A stretch of DNA of 64,000 bases from Trematomus loennbergii (lineage: Eukaryota > Chordata > Actinopteri > Perciformes > Nototheniidae): NCBI GenBank assembly GCA_012861695.1, contig JAAOOA010000144.1, forward strand, positions 186,001 through 250,000. The letters are read 5' to 3'. Below the pieces are notes generated by a model, which did no database searches, had not been told where the DNA came from, and was given only the letters and a program-made list of their open reading frames with translations. Positions 47,744-60,484 of this stretch are shown piece by piece. A program made the translations under genes and the position numbers. The stretch's first letter is position 1; every line of letters starts with the position of its first letter.

Positions 47744-48730
47744 TTTAAAGACATTTGAACTGTCAGAAAACACAATGGAATACTTTGAGAATATGATATT
47801 TTAAAGTAAATAAACAGAGAAGAAGAACACTAGTGTTTAAAGGGAATGGGCTCTGGCTGTATTTAGAGACTGGTTGATGGGAAATACAATTTAAACAGAC
47901 CTGGACAGTTACTGGAAACCTGGATCAGTGCTGCTGTCATTTGAAGTTACGATGCTGCAGTTCAGACGCTGATACTAGAACAGAAGACGGACCCTCCACT
48001 AACATATCTCATGCTATCACAAACATCCCATCAGAAAACTCAATGCTCCATCAAACAGTTTCAGATACAAAGTCCAGCTAACATGAGACTCCACTGGAGC
48101 GTCTCTGAATGCAGTATCAGTAAAGACATGAAGACCCTAAACACGCAGTGAATGTGGAGAGACCACAAAGAGGTTGTACATCATTCCTGGTATGTTTACT
48201 CTTCAAAGATTAAAATAAATAAAGCACCTCAGTCACGTGGATCCGGGTTTGACACACCCTCACAGCACTGATGATCTCAGATTACAATCAACCTGCTGCC
48301 AAAAACTGGCACCATTACAAGGAAGTCTGTTTAAAATCATTCTTTAACTCAAAGGGAAATTCTCCTCAATACTTTATAGATATATAGAATCAGCATCAAG
48401 AAACATCAGTCCTGTCCATTTAAACAGTGATACAGAACAATGTGATCAAAGTGATCCTGATGATCAAACCTCTACAGATTCCTCTGGTAGGATTCTCATC
48501 AATGAACTGAGTTTTAGTCAACACAACTCTGTGGTTAGCTTAGGTAACTACTTGGTTTTATTTATCCCCAAATGTATAATCCCACATTTTGAAAATCATA
48601 TTCTCACCTTTTGAATGTCCTTCAGGTCAATTTAGACGCCTGCATTTGTGGAAGAAACTCTGCTCATGTCATCCTCTTCAGTCCTCAGTCTGCGTGCATC
48701 TGATCTGAGGACGCAGTCACTAGGCTTGTT
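47744..48730. repeat. Internal tandem module, second unit (copy B)
   Basis: The counterpart of 16829-17815 and, by eye, almost identical to it. Confidence 0.8.
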
Positions 48731-48879
48731 TGAGATGAGCTGCGGCTCGCCTCGAAAGTAGACGAGAATAGCCGATCGCAGCCGGGGGAGGTCTCAAAAA
48801 GCTCGCCTGAAGTCGGACAGCTCAGAGTCGGCTTCTTCTTCTTCTTCTTCTCTCTCTCGGTTTTTTGGCGGATTTCAAA

Positions 48880-49195
48880 CAACTTTAAGGTGCATACCGC
48901 CACCTCCGGAGTCGGCTTGACTCGGTTTGCATTTATAAATGCACACGGCATCTATTGCACGTCTGTCCGTCCTGGGAGAGGGATCCCTCCTCTGTTGCTC
49001 TCCCTGAGGTTTTCCCATTTCCCCTTTAAACTGTGGGTTTTTCTCTGGAAGTTTTTCCTTGTATGATGTGAAACGTAAGGACAGAGGGTGTCGTATTGTC
49101 TTATGATATTCTGTACAAACTGTGAAGTCCACTGAGACAAATGTAACATTTGTGATATTGGGCTATATAAATAAACATTGATTGATTGATAAAGA
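48880..49195 (+). mobile_element. Fish retroelement 3' tail with (ATTG)n end, copy B
   Basis: The partner of 17975-18280, with several one-base differences and a shorter TTGA tail. Confidence 0.65.
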
Positions 49196-49261
49196 ATGGA
49201 CAAATGTGTTTAATCGTTAATGTCAGATATGTACTAAGTAAATACATTTGTTCCTGCTCAA

Positions 49262-49350
49262 GATTAGATTCAACTTTATTGTTATTGGACAGATTACAGG
49301 TACTGAGACAACGAAATGCAGTTTAGCTTCTAACCAGGGTGCATAAAGCA
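49262..49350 (-). mobile_element. LINE/SINE 3' tail, reverse orientation, copy B
   Basis: The partner of 18352-18445. Confidence 0.6.
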
Positions 49351-49675
49351 GTAAAGTGAAAAGTAATGTACACAATCTACAGAATCAAATATAGAATGAA
49401 TTGAATGATGAAAACAGTGAGGGTATGAATACACTATACACAGTAGCCTAGCCTAGTATTAACAGTGTGTTGTATGAATATGCTAAGATATATAAAGTAT
49501 GACAACGGTAAGCAGTGCAAGTAAGTATACATATGATATTAATTTAATGATGATAAACATTGTGGAACAATGATGAAAAATGTGAATGGAAGTGGCGACG
49601 TAAAACTGACACAAAACAACAACACACTTTTGCCGAGCCAATGGAGAGTTTCATCTCCAACACGGGGTAAAAGCT

Positions 49676-50950
49676 CAGCACTCTGCTGTCATTTGAAACA
49701 TGTTCCCCCACTGTTCAACACACCTTTACCCACGTTTTGAGCACTATTTCCTGGGTCAATGTGTCCTCTTTCGCCCCCCCTGGGTGTGTGTGAGACAAGT
49801 GAACTGAGTCAGCTGCCAACAAGCAGCACTCTGCTGTCATTTGAAACATGTTCCCCCACTGTTCAACACACCTTTACCCACGTTTTGAGCACTATTTCCT
49901 GGGTCAATGTGTCCTCTTTCGCCCCCCCTGGGTGTGTGTGAGACAAGTGAACTGAGTCAGCTGCCAACAAGCAGCACTCTGCTGTCATTTGAAACTAGTT
50001 CCCCCACTGTTCAACACACCTTTACCCACGTTTTGAGCACTATTTCTGGGTCAATGTGTCCTCTTTCACCCCCCCTGGGTGTGTGTGAGACAAGTGAACT
50101 GAGTCAGCCTGCCAACAAGCAGCACTCTGCTGTCATTTGAAACATGTTCCCCACTGTTCAACACACCTTTACCCACGTTTTGAGCACTATTTCCTGGGTC
50201 AATGTGTCCTCTTTCGCCCCCCCTGGGTGTGTGTGAGACAAGTGAAGTGAGTCAGCCTGCCAACAAGCAGCACTCTGCTGTCATTTGAAACATGTTCCCC
50301 CACTGTTCAACACACCTTTACCCACGTTTTGAGCACTATTTCCTGGGTCAATGTGTCCTCTTTCACCCCCCCCTGGGTGTGTGTGAGACAAGTGAACTGA
50401 GTCAGCCTGCCAACAAGCAGCACTCTGCTGTCATTTGAAACATGTTCCCCACTGTTCAACACACCTTTACCCACGTTTTGAGCACTATTTCTGGGTCAAT
50501 GTGTCCTCTTTCACCCCCCCTGGGTGTGTGTGAGACAAGTGAACTGAGTCAGCCTGCCAACAAGCAGCACTCTGCTGTCATTTGAAACATGTCCCCACTG
50601 TTCAACACACCTTTACCCACGTTTTGAGCACTATTTCTGGGTCAATGTGTCCTCTTTCGCCCCCCCTGGGTGTGTGTGAGACAAGTGAACTGAGTCAGCC
50701 TGCCAACAAGCAGCACTCTGCTGTCATTTGAAACATGTTCCCCACTGTTCAACACACCTTTACCCACGTTTTGAGCACTTTTCTGGGTCAATGTGTCCTC
50801 TTTCGCCCCCCCTGGGTGTGTGTGAGACAAGTGAACTGAGTCAGCCTGCCAACAAGCAGCAGTCTGCTGTCATTTGAAACATGTTACCCCACTTTTCAAC
50901 ACACTTTACCCACGTTTTGAGCACTCTTTCCTGGGTTGAAAAGACATGTG
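49676..50950 (+). repeat. About 148-bp minisatellite, copy B (eight full units)
   Basis: Unit starts (CAGCACTCTG) fall at 49676, 49824, 49972, 50120, 50268, 50418, 50565 and 50711, with a variant (CAGCAGTCTG) at 50857. Unit lengths are 146-150 bp because of one- and two-base differences. Copy A has three full units. Confidence 0.94.
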
Positions 50951-52216
50951 CTGTAGCCTGGTTCTCTCCCAGTACTGGGTACTAGTTAATGCCACTATCA
51001 CCACCACATTTAAACCAGATGAACTGGTAGTTATCCGGGGTGCTGCAGAGTCATTTTCAGGCTCCTCTCCACAATTGTCCCCCTAAAATGATTTTAAATC
51101 ATTATTTTTGCATTTAAATGCATTTATTCTATCATTTATATGGTTCCCCAACACAATGCACATAGTCTGGAGCTCACTGGGGCCTGCATATAATTTAATC
51201 AGGCGTTTTAACATTTTTTCCCATGAAAATGATTTTTAATCACTATCATGGGGCTATGAAAATCAAATTCCGGGTAATGCAGAGCACAAATGCACCTTTT
51301 ACTATTTAAATGTATTTGTATTATATATTTTGGGCTAGAAAGGTGACCTCTCTGGGTGATTTAGTCAGTTTATGGAGCTTAGCCCACAAATCCTGGATGA
51401 TCCAGGCCAAATTTGGGTGCTCATAGGCGGCCTGCCAGGCGCCCCCATCCGTGGAAAGCAAAAGAAAGTGAAGAAAACGGTTAATTATATCTTAAAATAA
51501 TCAAAAATGAAGTTTTGAAAAATTGTCAAAAAAATGACAGAGTGCCAACGGGAGAAGGGGCCAACTGTTTGGCGCTTCGAGCCGTTTTTTCCCCTTCTCC
51601 GATGGTTGGTGCAACGGAGAAGGGGAAAAGGTCCTGGGCTTCATTTCCCCTTCCCTGTGAAAAAGATTCATCCATACTTTTCAGACTACCGTCTGCACGA
51701 AATGGAAACCCAGTTTTTGGGTGCACTCAGAAAAAAAAACGGCTGTTGCAAATCATGGAAGAATGTATCCGCTCACCAAGCCTCTGAGTGGGCCTTTTTT
51801 GTGCCTCAAGACCCCCCAGCCTGGTTCTCCAAATACTTTAAGTTCGACATGGAGGAATGTAAGGGCACTTTGCAGGTGACTCTACCCGATTTTGAAGCAC
51901 TATTTTGGGGCATAATTTTTACATTTTCACCCTATTCCTGGTTCTCACAAAAGTTGAGTTTGATTATTGTGACCCTGGAGGAATGCAAGGGCAGTCGACA
52001 GGGGACTCTACCCGCATTTGAGGCACTATTTTGGGATACATTTTCTCAATTTAAACACGGACTGGTGATGGCTTGGACCCTTCTAATGACCCTGGAGGAT
52101 ATGACCGAGAGATGACAGACTCTCTTGCGGGGTCATGAGGCACTATTTTGGGGTACAATTTTTACATTTTCACCCTATTCCATGGTTTTCCAAATACTTT
52201 AAGTTTGACATTTTGA

Positions 52217-52257
52217 CCCATGGAGGAATGCAAAGGCACTTTGCATTCCTCCATGGG
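52217..52257. repeat. Perfect hairpin: 18-bp arms, 5-bp loop
   Basis: CCCATGGAGGAATGCAAA, loop GGCAC, then the exact inverse. It lies inside the copy B-only block. Confidence 0.95.
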
Positions 52258-52479
52258 AGTCGACAGGGGACTCCTGCGGGGTCATGAGGCACTATTTCCG
52301 GGTACTTTTTTCATTTTCACCCAAATTTCCCTGGATGAATATTTTTTATTTTTTTTAGCCCAGTTTTGGCCACAGCGTTGCTGGAGGATAGGACCGAGAT
52401 ATGACAGACTCTCTGGCCGCCTCATAAGTCACTATTGTCGGACACTTTCTTTGCTTTACCCGGTTCTATCACTCTTTCC

Positions 52480-52815
52480 TCCTTTGACCATACAACCCGT
52501 TTCCTGCTGGGGTGGTGCCTGGTTCCGGGGTACCCCAAACCCTCTCATGGTCGGGTCACCATGTATTGATGCATCGGACCCAATGTTGCCATCACCAGCA
52601 CCGCGTTGGTGCGGAGGTGGGACCATCCAACCCAGTGGTAACCCAAACCCTCCCTTGGTCTGTGCACCATGAATTGATGCATCGGACCCAATGTTGCCAT
52701 CACCAGCCGCGCGTTGGTGCGGAGGTGGGACCATCTGACCCGGTGGGTAACCCAATACCTCCCTTGGTCCATGCACCATGATTGATGCATCGGACCCAGT
52801 GTCGCAACCACCAAT
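52480..52815 (+). repeat. 108-bp minisatellite, three units
   Basis: TGATGCATCGGACCCAATGT recurs at 52567 and 52675, and as a variant at 52783. Each unit includes GGTGCGGAGGTGGGACCATC. Frames open across it in both directions are repeat artefacts. Confidence 0.88.
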
Positions 52816-52886
52816 CATGCTAACGCATATAAACGGAGAACTATAACATCATTTTGATCAAATTCATTGTGTGTGTTTCAGTAAGG

Positions 52887-53036
52887 ATGTCATCTGAATG
52901 CCTGGTGTGCAGACTCTTCTATCTGGCATTGTACAAACACCTTAAGCACAAGCATGCAGTGCGGAACTTGGAGGAGAGGGGAATCCTCCTCCTGAACATA
53001 TACACATTTTGGATTTTTTCAAACTGGAGAATATAA
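52887..53036 (+). CDS. Small ORF with one C2H2-like motif; doubtful gene or exon
   Basis: Fifty codons following a good acceptor-like gtgtgtgtttcag|TAAGG. It encodes MSSECLVCRLF and YKHLKHKHAVRNLEERG, a CxxC...HxxxH arrangement. Short motifs like this occur at the start of some transposon-derived and uncharacterised fish proteins. No partner exon was found. It could be a chance frame. Confidence 0.25.
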   Translation: MSSECLVCRLFYLALYKHLKHKHAVRNLEERGILLLNIYTFWIFSNWRI

Positions 53037-53946
53037 GTGACATCTACTGCTGAGAGAAATACTAGATAACTCAAATTCACTCTTTAAAATCACTGTATTT
53101 CCTAAACACACTACTGAAAACTTTTCTTGTGTTGCCTGTCCTTTCAGATTTCAACATTTTCCAATTTAAAATCAATAAATCCCGCCTCACTTTCTGTAAA
53201 AACCTTGTCTCGTTGCGGGTCAATGCAGAAATCACATCATCAGCAAATCTCCTTTCTTTGAATAGGTATTCTCCGTGAGTTGGATTCAGAAACACTTGAG
53301 ATTTTAAAGTGGATTAATGTTAAACTCATATCTGTCTCTTATTGTCTTCACCTTCTCTGTCCTTCACGTGTTGTGTTTGCCGAGCGGCGGCTGTAATTAT
53401 CTCGTCGATCTGCGACTGCACGGCGCTCTGACATCTGGTTCATGTTGGAGTGGCCGTCGTAGTGATTTCTGCAGGTGGGGGAGAGAGAGGGGAGTGAGAG
53501 GGAGGACAGGGGGATGATGGGATTGAAAAGGAAGGCCGGCGATGGGATTATGGGAGCGTGACAATTGAGGATTAGCTGAGCTTTAAACAAATAGCACTCG
53601 TGCAGGTCAGCAGATCGACACTAGAGAGGAGAGCGACTGCTGACTTCATTAACACGCCGCCCGTCTGTCTGAGAAACACAAACCAGGACGGTAGATCCAC
53701 GTGTTAGCATCTATGATCTAAAGTAACTAGCTTTAAATGTATAGAGCTGCAGGGAGGTCGTATTTCTGTTCTGCGTTGGTCCCTGAAGGCAGCATCTCCC
53801 TCGTCCAATGGGATTTCTCCATGTGATTTTGATTATGTCAGAAAACAATCTCTGTTTCAAACAAACGTTTATGATACTTACACGTTTAGTTCAGCAGGAT
53901 AATCTCCACATATTAACACCACTTTATGATTTCTGAAGTAAAAAGC

Positions 53947-54160
53947 TAATGTTGGGCTATAAAGGAACTACAGCACGGTCACATGACTTCACGTCACCGC
54001 TAAGCTAAACGAGCTAATGTTGGGCTATAAAGGACTACAGCACGGTCACATGACTTCAAGTCACCACCGCTAAGCTAAAGGCGGCTAATGTTGGGATATA
54101 AAGGAACTACAGCACGGTCACATGACTTCACGTCACCACCGCTAAGCTAAAGGTGGCTAA
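53947..54160 (+). repeat. 72-bp tandem repeat, three units, copy B
   Basis: The partner of 20352-20645, with GCTAATGTTGGG starting at about 53945, 54013, 54085 and 54156. Confidence 0.88.
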
Positions 54161-54589
54161 TGTTGGCCGTGATGACGTTTAGTCGTCTCATTTAGACACT
54201 TGTTAGCAACCCCGTTTTTAGATTCACCAGTGGGGTATTTACTGACATGTTTAGACTCTGATTCTCTAAAAACAAATAAAATAATCATAGATTTCATTTC
54301 CTCCAAGAAAATATGTTTCCCAAAGTCATTTTCTATCCTCCAAATGCACATCTGTGTAATTTCTTACTTGGTGTGGAAGGTCTTAAGACTCGTAAAACAC
54401 TAAAAACACAGATTAGAATCAAAAATATATTTGTTTGGCTATTTGAGATATTCCATTTCGACCTGCGGCGTAGTGTTGTTATTGTAAGCAATTTGAATAC
54501 ATTCATAATAAAAGTAAACATATTTAGTTGTTGGGTTTAAAAGATGATTTAAAGTTCATATTAATGTAAACAAAGTCACTTCGTACTGC

Positions 54590-54775
54590 ACTATTCCACA
54601 TCATCACTTTATTTTATAACTATTATTCTTTTTGTATTGCTCTTGCTCTTATTGTTATTATGTTATTATGTTGCATTGTTGGAGAAGCCTGTGACATAAG
54701 ATTTTCATCTACATAATTACTCTGTAGCTATGTCAGATTGACAATAAAGAACCTTGAACCTTGAACCTTTATGAT
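54590..54775 (+). mobile_element. Non-LTR retroelement 3' tail, copy B
   Basis: The partner of 21060-21252, with GACAATAAAGAACC and the TTGAACC repeat. Confidence 0.55.
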
Positions 54776-56310
54776 AATAAAAAATATTGATGATTGCAAC
54801 TTTATTCTTTTTTAACTCTACTCTTTTCCTCTCTGTCAGAATCTATAAAAGCTGTTTTTTTTTCAGAAATGCAAATGAGCGACTCTTGCTGGAGGTGAAA
54901 TTAGCATCTTTGATTAAAAAATTAGCAGCAAACAAACAACACAAAGCATACGAACGATTAAAGGAAAAACATCCCGCAGGCGGAGCAGGAATCTTTGTAT
55001 CTGGATTTAATTATCAAACATAATTTACACATCTCAAATATGTGTCTCTGTGAGTCTGCTGGGGGGTAATTAATAACCAATATTCTCACTTCAAATCCGG
55101 ACTCTGATCGCTCCTCTGGAGAAAACTCTGTTACGGAAAACATCGATTCATTTCATCATCGCTCTTTTACTTTCTACATTTTCAGGACATCATTTCTCAT
55201 CTCCCAAACAAAGACCTTCAGGTGTTATTCTGGTAGATTTACGTCACATTTTTACACTCAATACTCCCTGGATTAACGGTCTGTGTGTTTACAGTGGCGA
55301 GAATATTCAGAAATACATTGAGATGTAAAACAGAACAGTAAGGTTTATTTAGAGATTGTGTGCCAGAGAAGAGACATTAAACCCAGCAGCTAATAATACA
55401 ACTGTACACTAACAGATCTGTGAAAAGAGCAATTAAACAACTACAAGAAACAGAGACGGTCACATAATGAATGTAAACAACTGAACAGCAGCAGGATTGA
55501 ACGTGCAAAAAGACGTAGTGGCAGAAAACGGATTTGCTTGTTAAATATTGCACATTGTTATTGATCGTGCACGTGATATAAAGCAGAAAGTAGGAAGTGT
55601 CTATATGATATTTATATTGCGCAGAGTGGTGGTGTGTTCCCAGTTCTCTTTACTGAAGGGTGAGGAGTTATAAATGGAGACCACTGGAGAACCCCTAGTC
55701 ACAAAACATCTGCAGACGTTGAAGGCCCTGAGTGTCCTGAGGAAAAACAGGCGACTCTGACCTTTCCTTTAAAGGCCATCAGGTTTTTATTCCAGTCCAG
55801 TTTCTGAGTATTTCGCTTATATCAAACGTCCCAAACTTTGTACATTTTGACTTTTTTCTCCCAAAATGTTGACCTTACTCCTTAATATTACTAAATATTA
55901 CGTTAAAAATGATCTCTGAGATGTTTGACGTTCAGTGGGATGATGATGACGTTCTCCCTCCATACAATTACAACTTCTTTCTGTAAGAATGTTCTAATGT
56001 AATTGACCTACTTCCATGAAAATATAGTATTTTGTCTAAATATTTAAAATAACGGTCAGATTGTTACGTCTTTATCTCACGCTCATTAAAACACACTTTA
56101 TCACTAAAAACATGCAGAAAATGATTTTTTATGGCAGTACTTTCTGATTTATGGGCGATTCAGGGCGATATCCAAATCTGTAAAAACCTTTGACTCTAAT
56201 ATCCACATCTCACTCTCAGTCTCTAGTTTTGGGGAAATGCCGTTACATTTTTAATAAATGAAGCCACTGTGAGTAAAACTGCTCAGACATACTGAAGACT
56301 TGGATTCAGC

Positions 56311-56449
56311 CAGGGGCGGACTGGGACTACAAATCAGCCGGGACTATCGACCGGCCCACCTCGGTACCGCAAGTAAATTATCAACGGGGGGGGGGGGGGC
56401 TAGTGAGTTATCCGAGCGGCCCGAACGTCCGATGGCCAGTCCGCCCCTG
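56311..56449. mobile_element. 139-bp hAT MITE, copy B only
   Basis: CAGGGGCGGACTGGGAC to GTCCGCCCCTG, flanked by GATTCAGC at 56303-56310 and 56450-56457. Copy A has the empty site (ggattcagcccaaaa near 22794). It belongs to the same family as 24259 and 58156. Confidence 0.93.
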
Positions 56450-56936
56450 GATTCAGCCCAAAACACTTGAAAGAGTTTCACCTGAAGTCCATTTAAAACT
56501 GCCTTCGCTTCGTTTCAAATAATTTACATTTAACTAAATGATATAGTGAAAGTAAAAATAAATTGTTGTTAACGGTAAATGATTTATATCTAATTATATA
56601 AGTGTAGATTAATTCTGAAATGTCAAAGCTAATTCTGCTTTCAACTCAAGGGATGGCTTCACACACACTTGTATCTCTTTTAAGAAACCTCTTTAAATCA
56701 ACTGTTAGAAAACATCTTCAGAAGATTGCTTTCACTCTTCTTAAGTCCGTGCACAAGTGCTGTAAACATCTCAGTATCATGTATTTAAAATGTGAACATA
56801 CTCCTGTAGTAAACACCCTCACTGTAACCAGGTGTTGTTGTTCATTTATAGAGATCATGCTCGAGCGTCTACTGACACTCTGTTTTTATTTGTATGTCTC
56901 TGCTGACCTCTAGTGGTCAAACTAACACACACACAC

Positions 56937-56976
56937 AGTTGCAAAGTCTTCCTTTGTGACCAGACAGCCTGACACA
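56937..56976 (-). pseudogene. Fragment of an NLR LRR exon start, copy B
   Basis: The partner of 23276-23314: the first dozen codons of an LRR exon beside a (CA)n tract. Confidence 0.68.
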
Positions 56977-56979
56977 CTG

Positions 56980-57135
<156 letters not shown>

Positions 57136-58155
57136 TCCCATCACTGTAGCTGAAACACAAAGGACCAGTCACACTGACACTTTAAGCTTTTTTAAATTAA
57201 ATTGATTTCTGAGCTTCACTACAGATACCAAAACAATAATTCATTTAATATGTAACTCTGTCTTTTCTTAACAAGTTAAACAAAGGAGACCTGCAAAGCT
57301 GAACAAACCGCTTAAGTGATGATAAAAAATCATCGCTATAAATAACACAGCTTTCTATAGGGTCAAATTCATATATTTTCTAACCGTCTCTGTACTGTAG
57401 GTCTCACTATGTATGCGCTCAACTTTATACTTTATTACTACGACGGTGTCAGAGCCATATAATAGAAGAGTTACGACATCTCCGTTCACTCCAATGGACC
57501 AGCTTGCCGCTGACTTCCGGGGAACTATTGACTCGAGAGGCTCCACCGATCTGCGGCGAGCAGTGCAGTAGAGTTGCAGCGTTCGTGATGGACTTTTAAA
57601 GGTAAGAAGACGTTTAAAGATTTATATTGCGGATATTATCAGCACATCTGAGTCAAATGAACATGTGTATTAAAGGATGTTAGTGGATTATCCCATAATC
57701 TACTGATTTAGGGAACGTTACAGATACAGATTAGGCTAGGATACCGGATAAAGTTAGCAACTCACGTAACCATGAACAGCCTATTAATACCAATATGGTC
57801 TATTTCATCCAACGTTGTGGAATTAGAGAAAACGGGCTTCTAAACGTGATTTTTTTGTGGGGTGGAGGAATATAATATTAGTTAAATAACATTGGGGCAC
57901 GTGTGATTGTAATGAGTGGAGGTGGAGAAATTACGATCTCCATTTTGGAGTAGGCCTACAAACTAGTATAATAAAGTTAACGTTACACAATAATAAGGAA
58001 GAGAGCTATTTGTGTGATACATCGCTATTGATATGAATTTAGAGTGCATATTTGAGACTTCCAAACAGTAAACAAAAACGTAATTTATGGGGAGTGTTTT
58101 TAGTGTATTCTGTTGATTATTACCTGTCTGTATTATGTTGCAGCACAGCTGATTT

Positions 58156-58361
58156 CAGGGGCGGACTGGGACTACAAATCAGCCCGGGACTCTCGACCGG
58201 CCACTTCGGTACCGCCGGCCCACCTCGGTGCCGCAAGTAAATACTACCGCCAGGAAATTATCAACGGGGGGGGGGTGCTAGTGACTTATTCCGACCGGCC
58301 CACATCGTCCGACGGCCCACTTCAGTACCGGCCCATCGTCCCGATGGCCAGTCCGCCCCTG
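58156..58361. mobile_element. hAT MITE with 8-bp TSD, copy B
   Basis: Intact CAGGGGCGGAC and GTCCGCCCCTG ends between GCTGATTT duplications (58148-58155 and 58362-58369). It is longer than its copy A partner, which has lost internal sequence. Confidence 0.88.
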
Positions 58362-59322
58362 GCTGATTTTGAAATGATGGCAAAGGGAGAGGGACCTAAG
58401 TGAGAGTGAAAACACAAGGTAAGTTTAATACTACTGTTGTATATAAGTAAGTGTAACCCACATTACAACATAGTAAGCATAAAGTCATTAAAAAGTTATT
58501 TCATTAAAAGATACACGTTTAAAATTGGTCAATGATATCATCCTTTAAAAATATAATAAATAAAAGTAGTAAGACAAATGACAAGGTATACTGTTCCTTT
58601 AAGCATCTCTGCTCACTGGGCACGCACAGCGCAGCGTAGCGTAGCAGGAGTAAAGAGAGAAAAAACGGAGCAAGAAACAGATGAGACCAGCCGAGTACAA
58701 TTATATTAAAAGTGATTCAAAGTTTATTTTAAAAAGATAAAAATACCATCCACACGGTCGGGAAACCCAGTAGACGGTATAGAACATTAACCAACGGTGT
58801 TTTTGTGAGTCAAACCTTTCATGGAAACGTTTTGTAAGAGTGAATAATGTTAGCTTCATTGTTAGCATTTCATGTTGTTGAGCTGTAAGGAAGCTATGAA
58901 CATGGCTTGCAACGTCATGTATTTGTTATTTTCTTTGGCTGAAACTACGTGGCTTTAAGTGTGTTTTACAAGGGGAAATGTGTGTTATTTGTGTGAACAG
59001 GATAAATGAAACAATTAGAGGAGAGTAAAGCTGCCATTTTGAGCTCATTGTAAGCTGTATTGACAAAAGAGCTAAGTTTACAGTAGTTTTGAAAATGTAA
59101 TTATATCATTTATATTGTTAGTTTATATTAATTTATATTCTTCATGACCTGTCGTATAGGTCAGGTTTTTGGACTGGATAAGAAAGTTGATCGATCGAGT
59201 TGTGCTGCGCCAGTGAGAGGACAACACACACGTGCTCTGATACAAGATGGCGAGCCAGACCCACGGACTGCTTTGATCTTCGCGCCAGTGAGAGGACTTG
59301 CTGGTTTCTCAAGAGACAATAG

Positions 59323-59850
59323 TGGCGCGTTTCCACTACAGCGCGGAGCACAGTTTAAGAGGGCTGTGACGTCAGCGGCCCGTTTTTGGTTGCGTTTCCA
59401 CTTGGCCTAGTACCGGCCGGCGGGTCCTAATTCACAGTTTTTCTGGCCTCATAAAATCGTGGTTCTAGGGCCAGAGACAACGAGGCTGAGTCGGGCTGAG
59501 TATGCTAAACTAGAGAGAGCATCGCTGGCAAGGGGGCTACAACTACAACAAGATGGACATATTTGACCATGATTTAATTGTAATACACGTTTCAAAATGA
59601 TGCCGAAGTAACAACATACTGATACGGTTAGTAAAAACCATGAATTAATGCTTTGACAAGTCTGCAGACAGACAGCAGGCGAAAAACCTTTAAAATGCGT
59701 GTTTTCTAAATGGAGATTGGCTAAGCTAACGCAGTATATGCTCCGACCGTCCACACTCACAACAACGGCCTATACAGACATAAATAAAGCAGCGACTGTA
59801 TTCACCATGACACAGGCAGTCTGTGGTTTGTACTTGTTTAACTTTGTCTA
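59323..59850. mobile_element. Truncated TIR element at right end of copy B
   Basis: The left 528 bp of the element at 25399-26165. The break at 59850 is the duplication's right boundary. Confidence 0.7.
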
Positions 59851-60480
59851 CACTGTAAAAAAAAACTCGTAAAAAAACGGTCAAAGTACTGGCAGCAGCG
59901 GCTGCCAAACAAAAACCCTTAAATTAAAGTAAATACTTTAACTGAAATAAAGTGAATAAGCCATTAATTTACGGGAATTGTCCTTAAATATTTTACAGGA
60001 AAACACTGTAATTTTACAGATTTATCCTCTCTTTTTACAGTCAATAACCTTTAATAAAAGTACATTACTAATACTTTAACGTGCAAATACTCTAATTTTA
60101 CAGATTTATCCTCTCTTTTTACAGTCAATAACCTTTAATAAAAGTACATTACTAATACTTAACGTACAAATACTCTAATTTTACAGATTTATCCTCTCTT
60201 TTTACAGTCAATAACCTTTAATAAAAGTACATTACTAATACTTTAACGTACAAATACTCTAATTTTACAGATTTATCCTCTCTTTTTACAGTCAATAACC
60301 TTTAATAAAAGTACAGCACTAAAACTTCTACGGGCAAAAAACCCGTAAAAAAACGGTCAAATGACTGGCAGCAGCGGCTGCCAAACAAAAACCATAAAAT
60401 TAAAGTAAAAATACTTTAACTCAAATAAAGTGCAAAAGCAATTAATATACAGAAATTGTCCTTAACGATTTTACAGGAAA
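59851..60480. mobile_element. Unclassified repeat element beginning CACTGTAAAA
   Basis: It starts CACTGTAAAAAAAAACTCG, then AACGGTCAAAGTACTGGCAG. A related stretch (AAACGGTCAAATGACTGGCA) returns at about 60350, so the element has a repeated head around the minisatellite. No ORF and no matching right end were found. Confidence 0.4.
59997..60325 (+). repeat. 84-bp minisatellite, four units
   Basis: ACAGTCAATAACCTTTAATA occurs at 60037, 60121, 60204 and 60288. Confidence 0.92.
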
Positions 60481-60484
60481 CTTT

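Larger units (their letters stand above)
51245..53655. other. 2.4-kb block present only in copy B
   Basis: In copy A, GATTTTTAATCACTA (20050) runs directly into CCGCCGTCTGTCTGAG. In copy B the same two sequences are 2.4 kb apart. The block holds degenerate repeats of GGAGGAATG(C/T)AAGGGCA, a hairpin, a 108-bp minisatellite and a small zinc-finger-like ORF. The 193-codon frame at 51534-52115 spans the GGAGGAATG repeats and is not convincing as a gene. Confidence 0.8.

Noticed and set aside
49759..50140. Plus-strand ORFs MCPLSPPLGVCETSELSQ over the minisatellite
   Set aside because: Openness repeats with each unit and breaks with unit-length differences; nothing else suggests coding.
51534..52115. 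193-codon plus-strand ORF in the copy B-only block
   Set aside because: It spans tandem GGAGGAATG repeats, which explain the internal protein repeats; no domain was recognised and there is no partner in copy A.
52456..52818. ORFs in both directions over 52456-52818
   Set aside because: They are the 108-bp minisatellite read in several frames.
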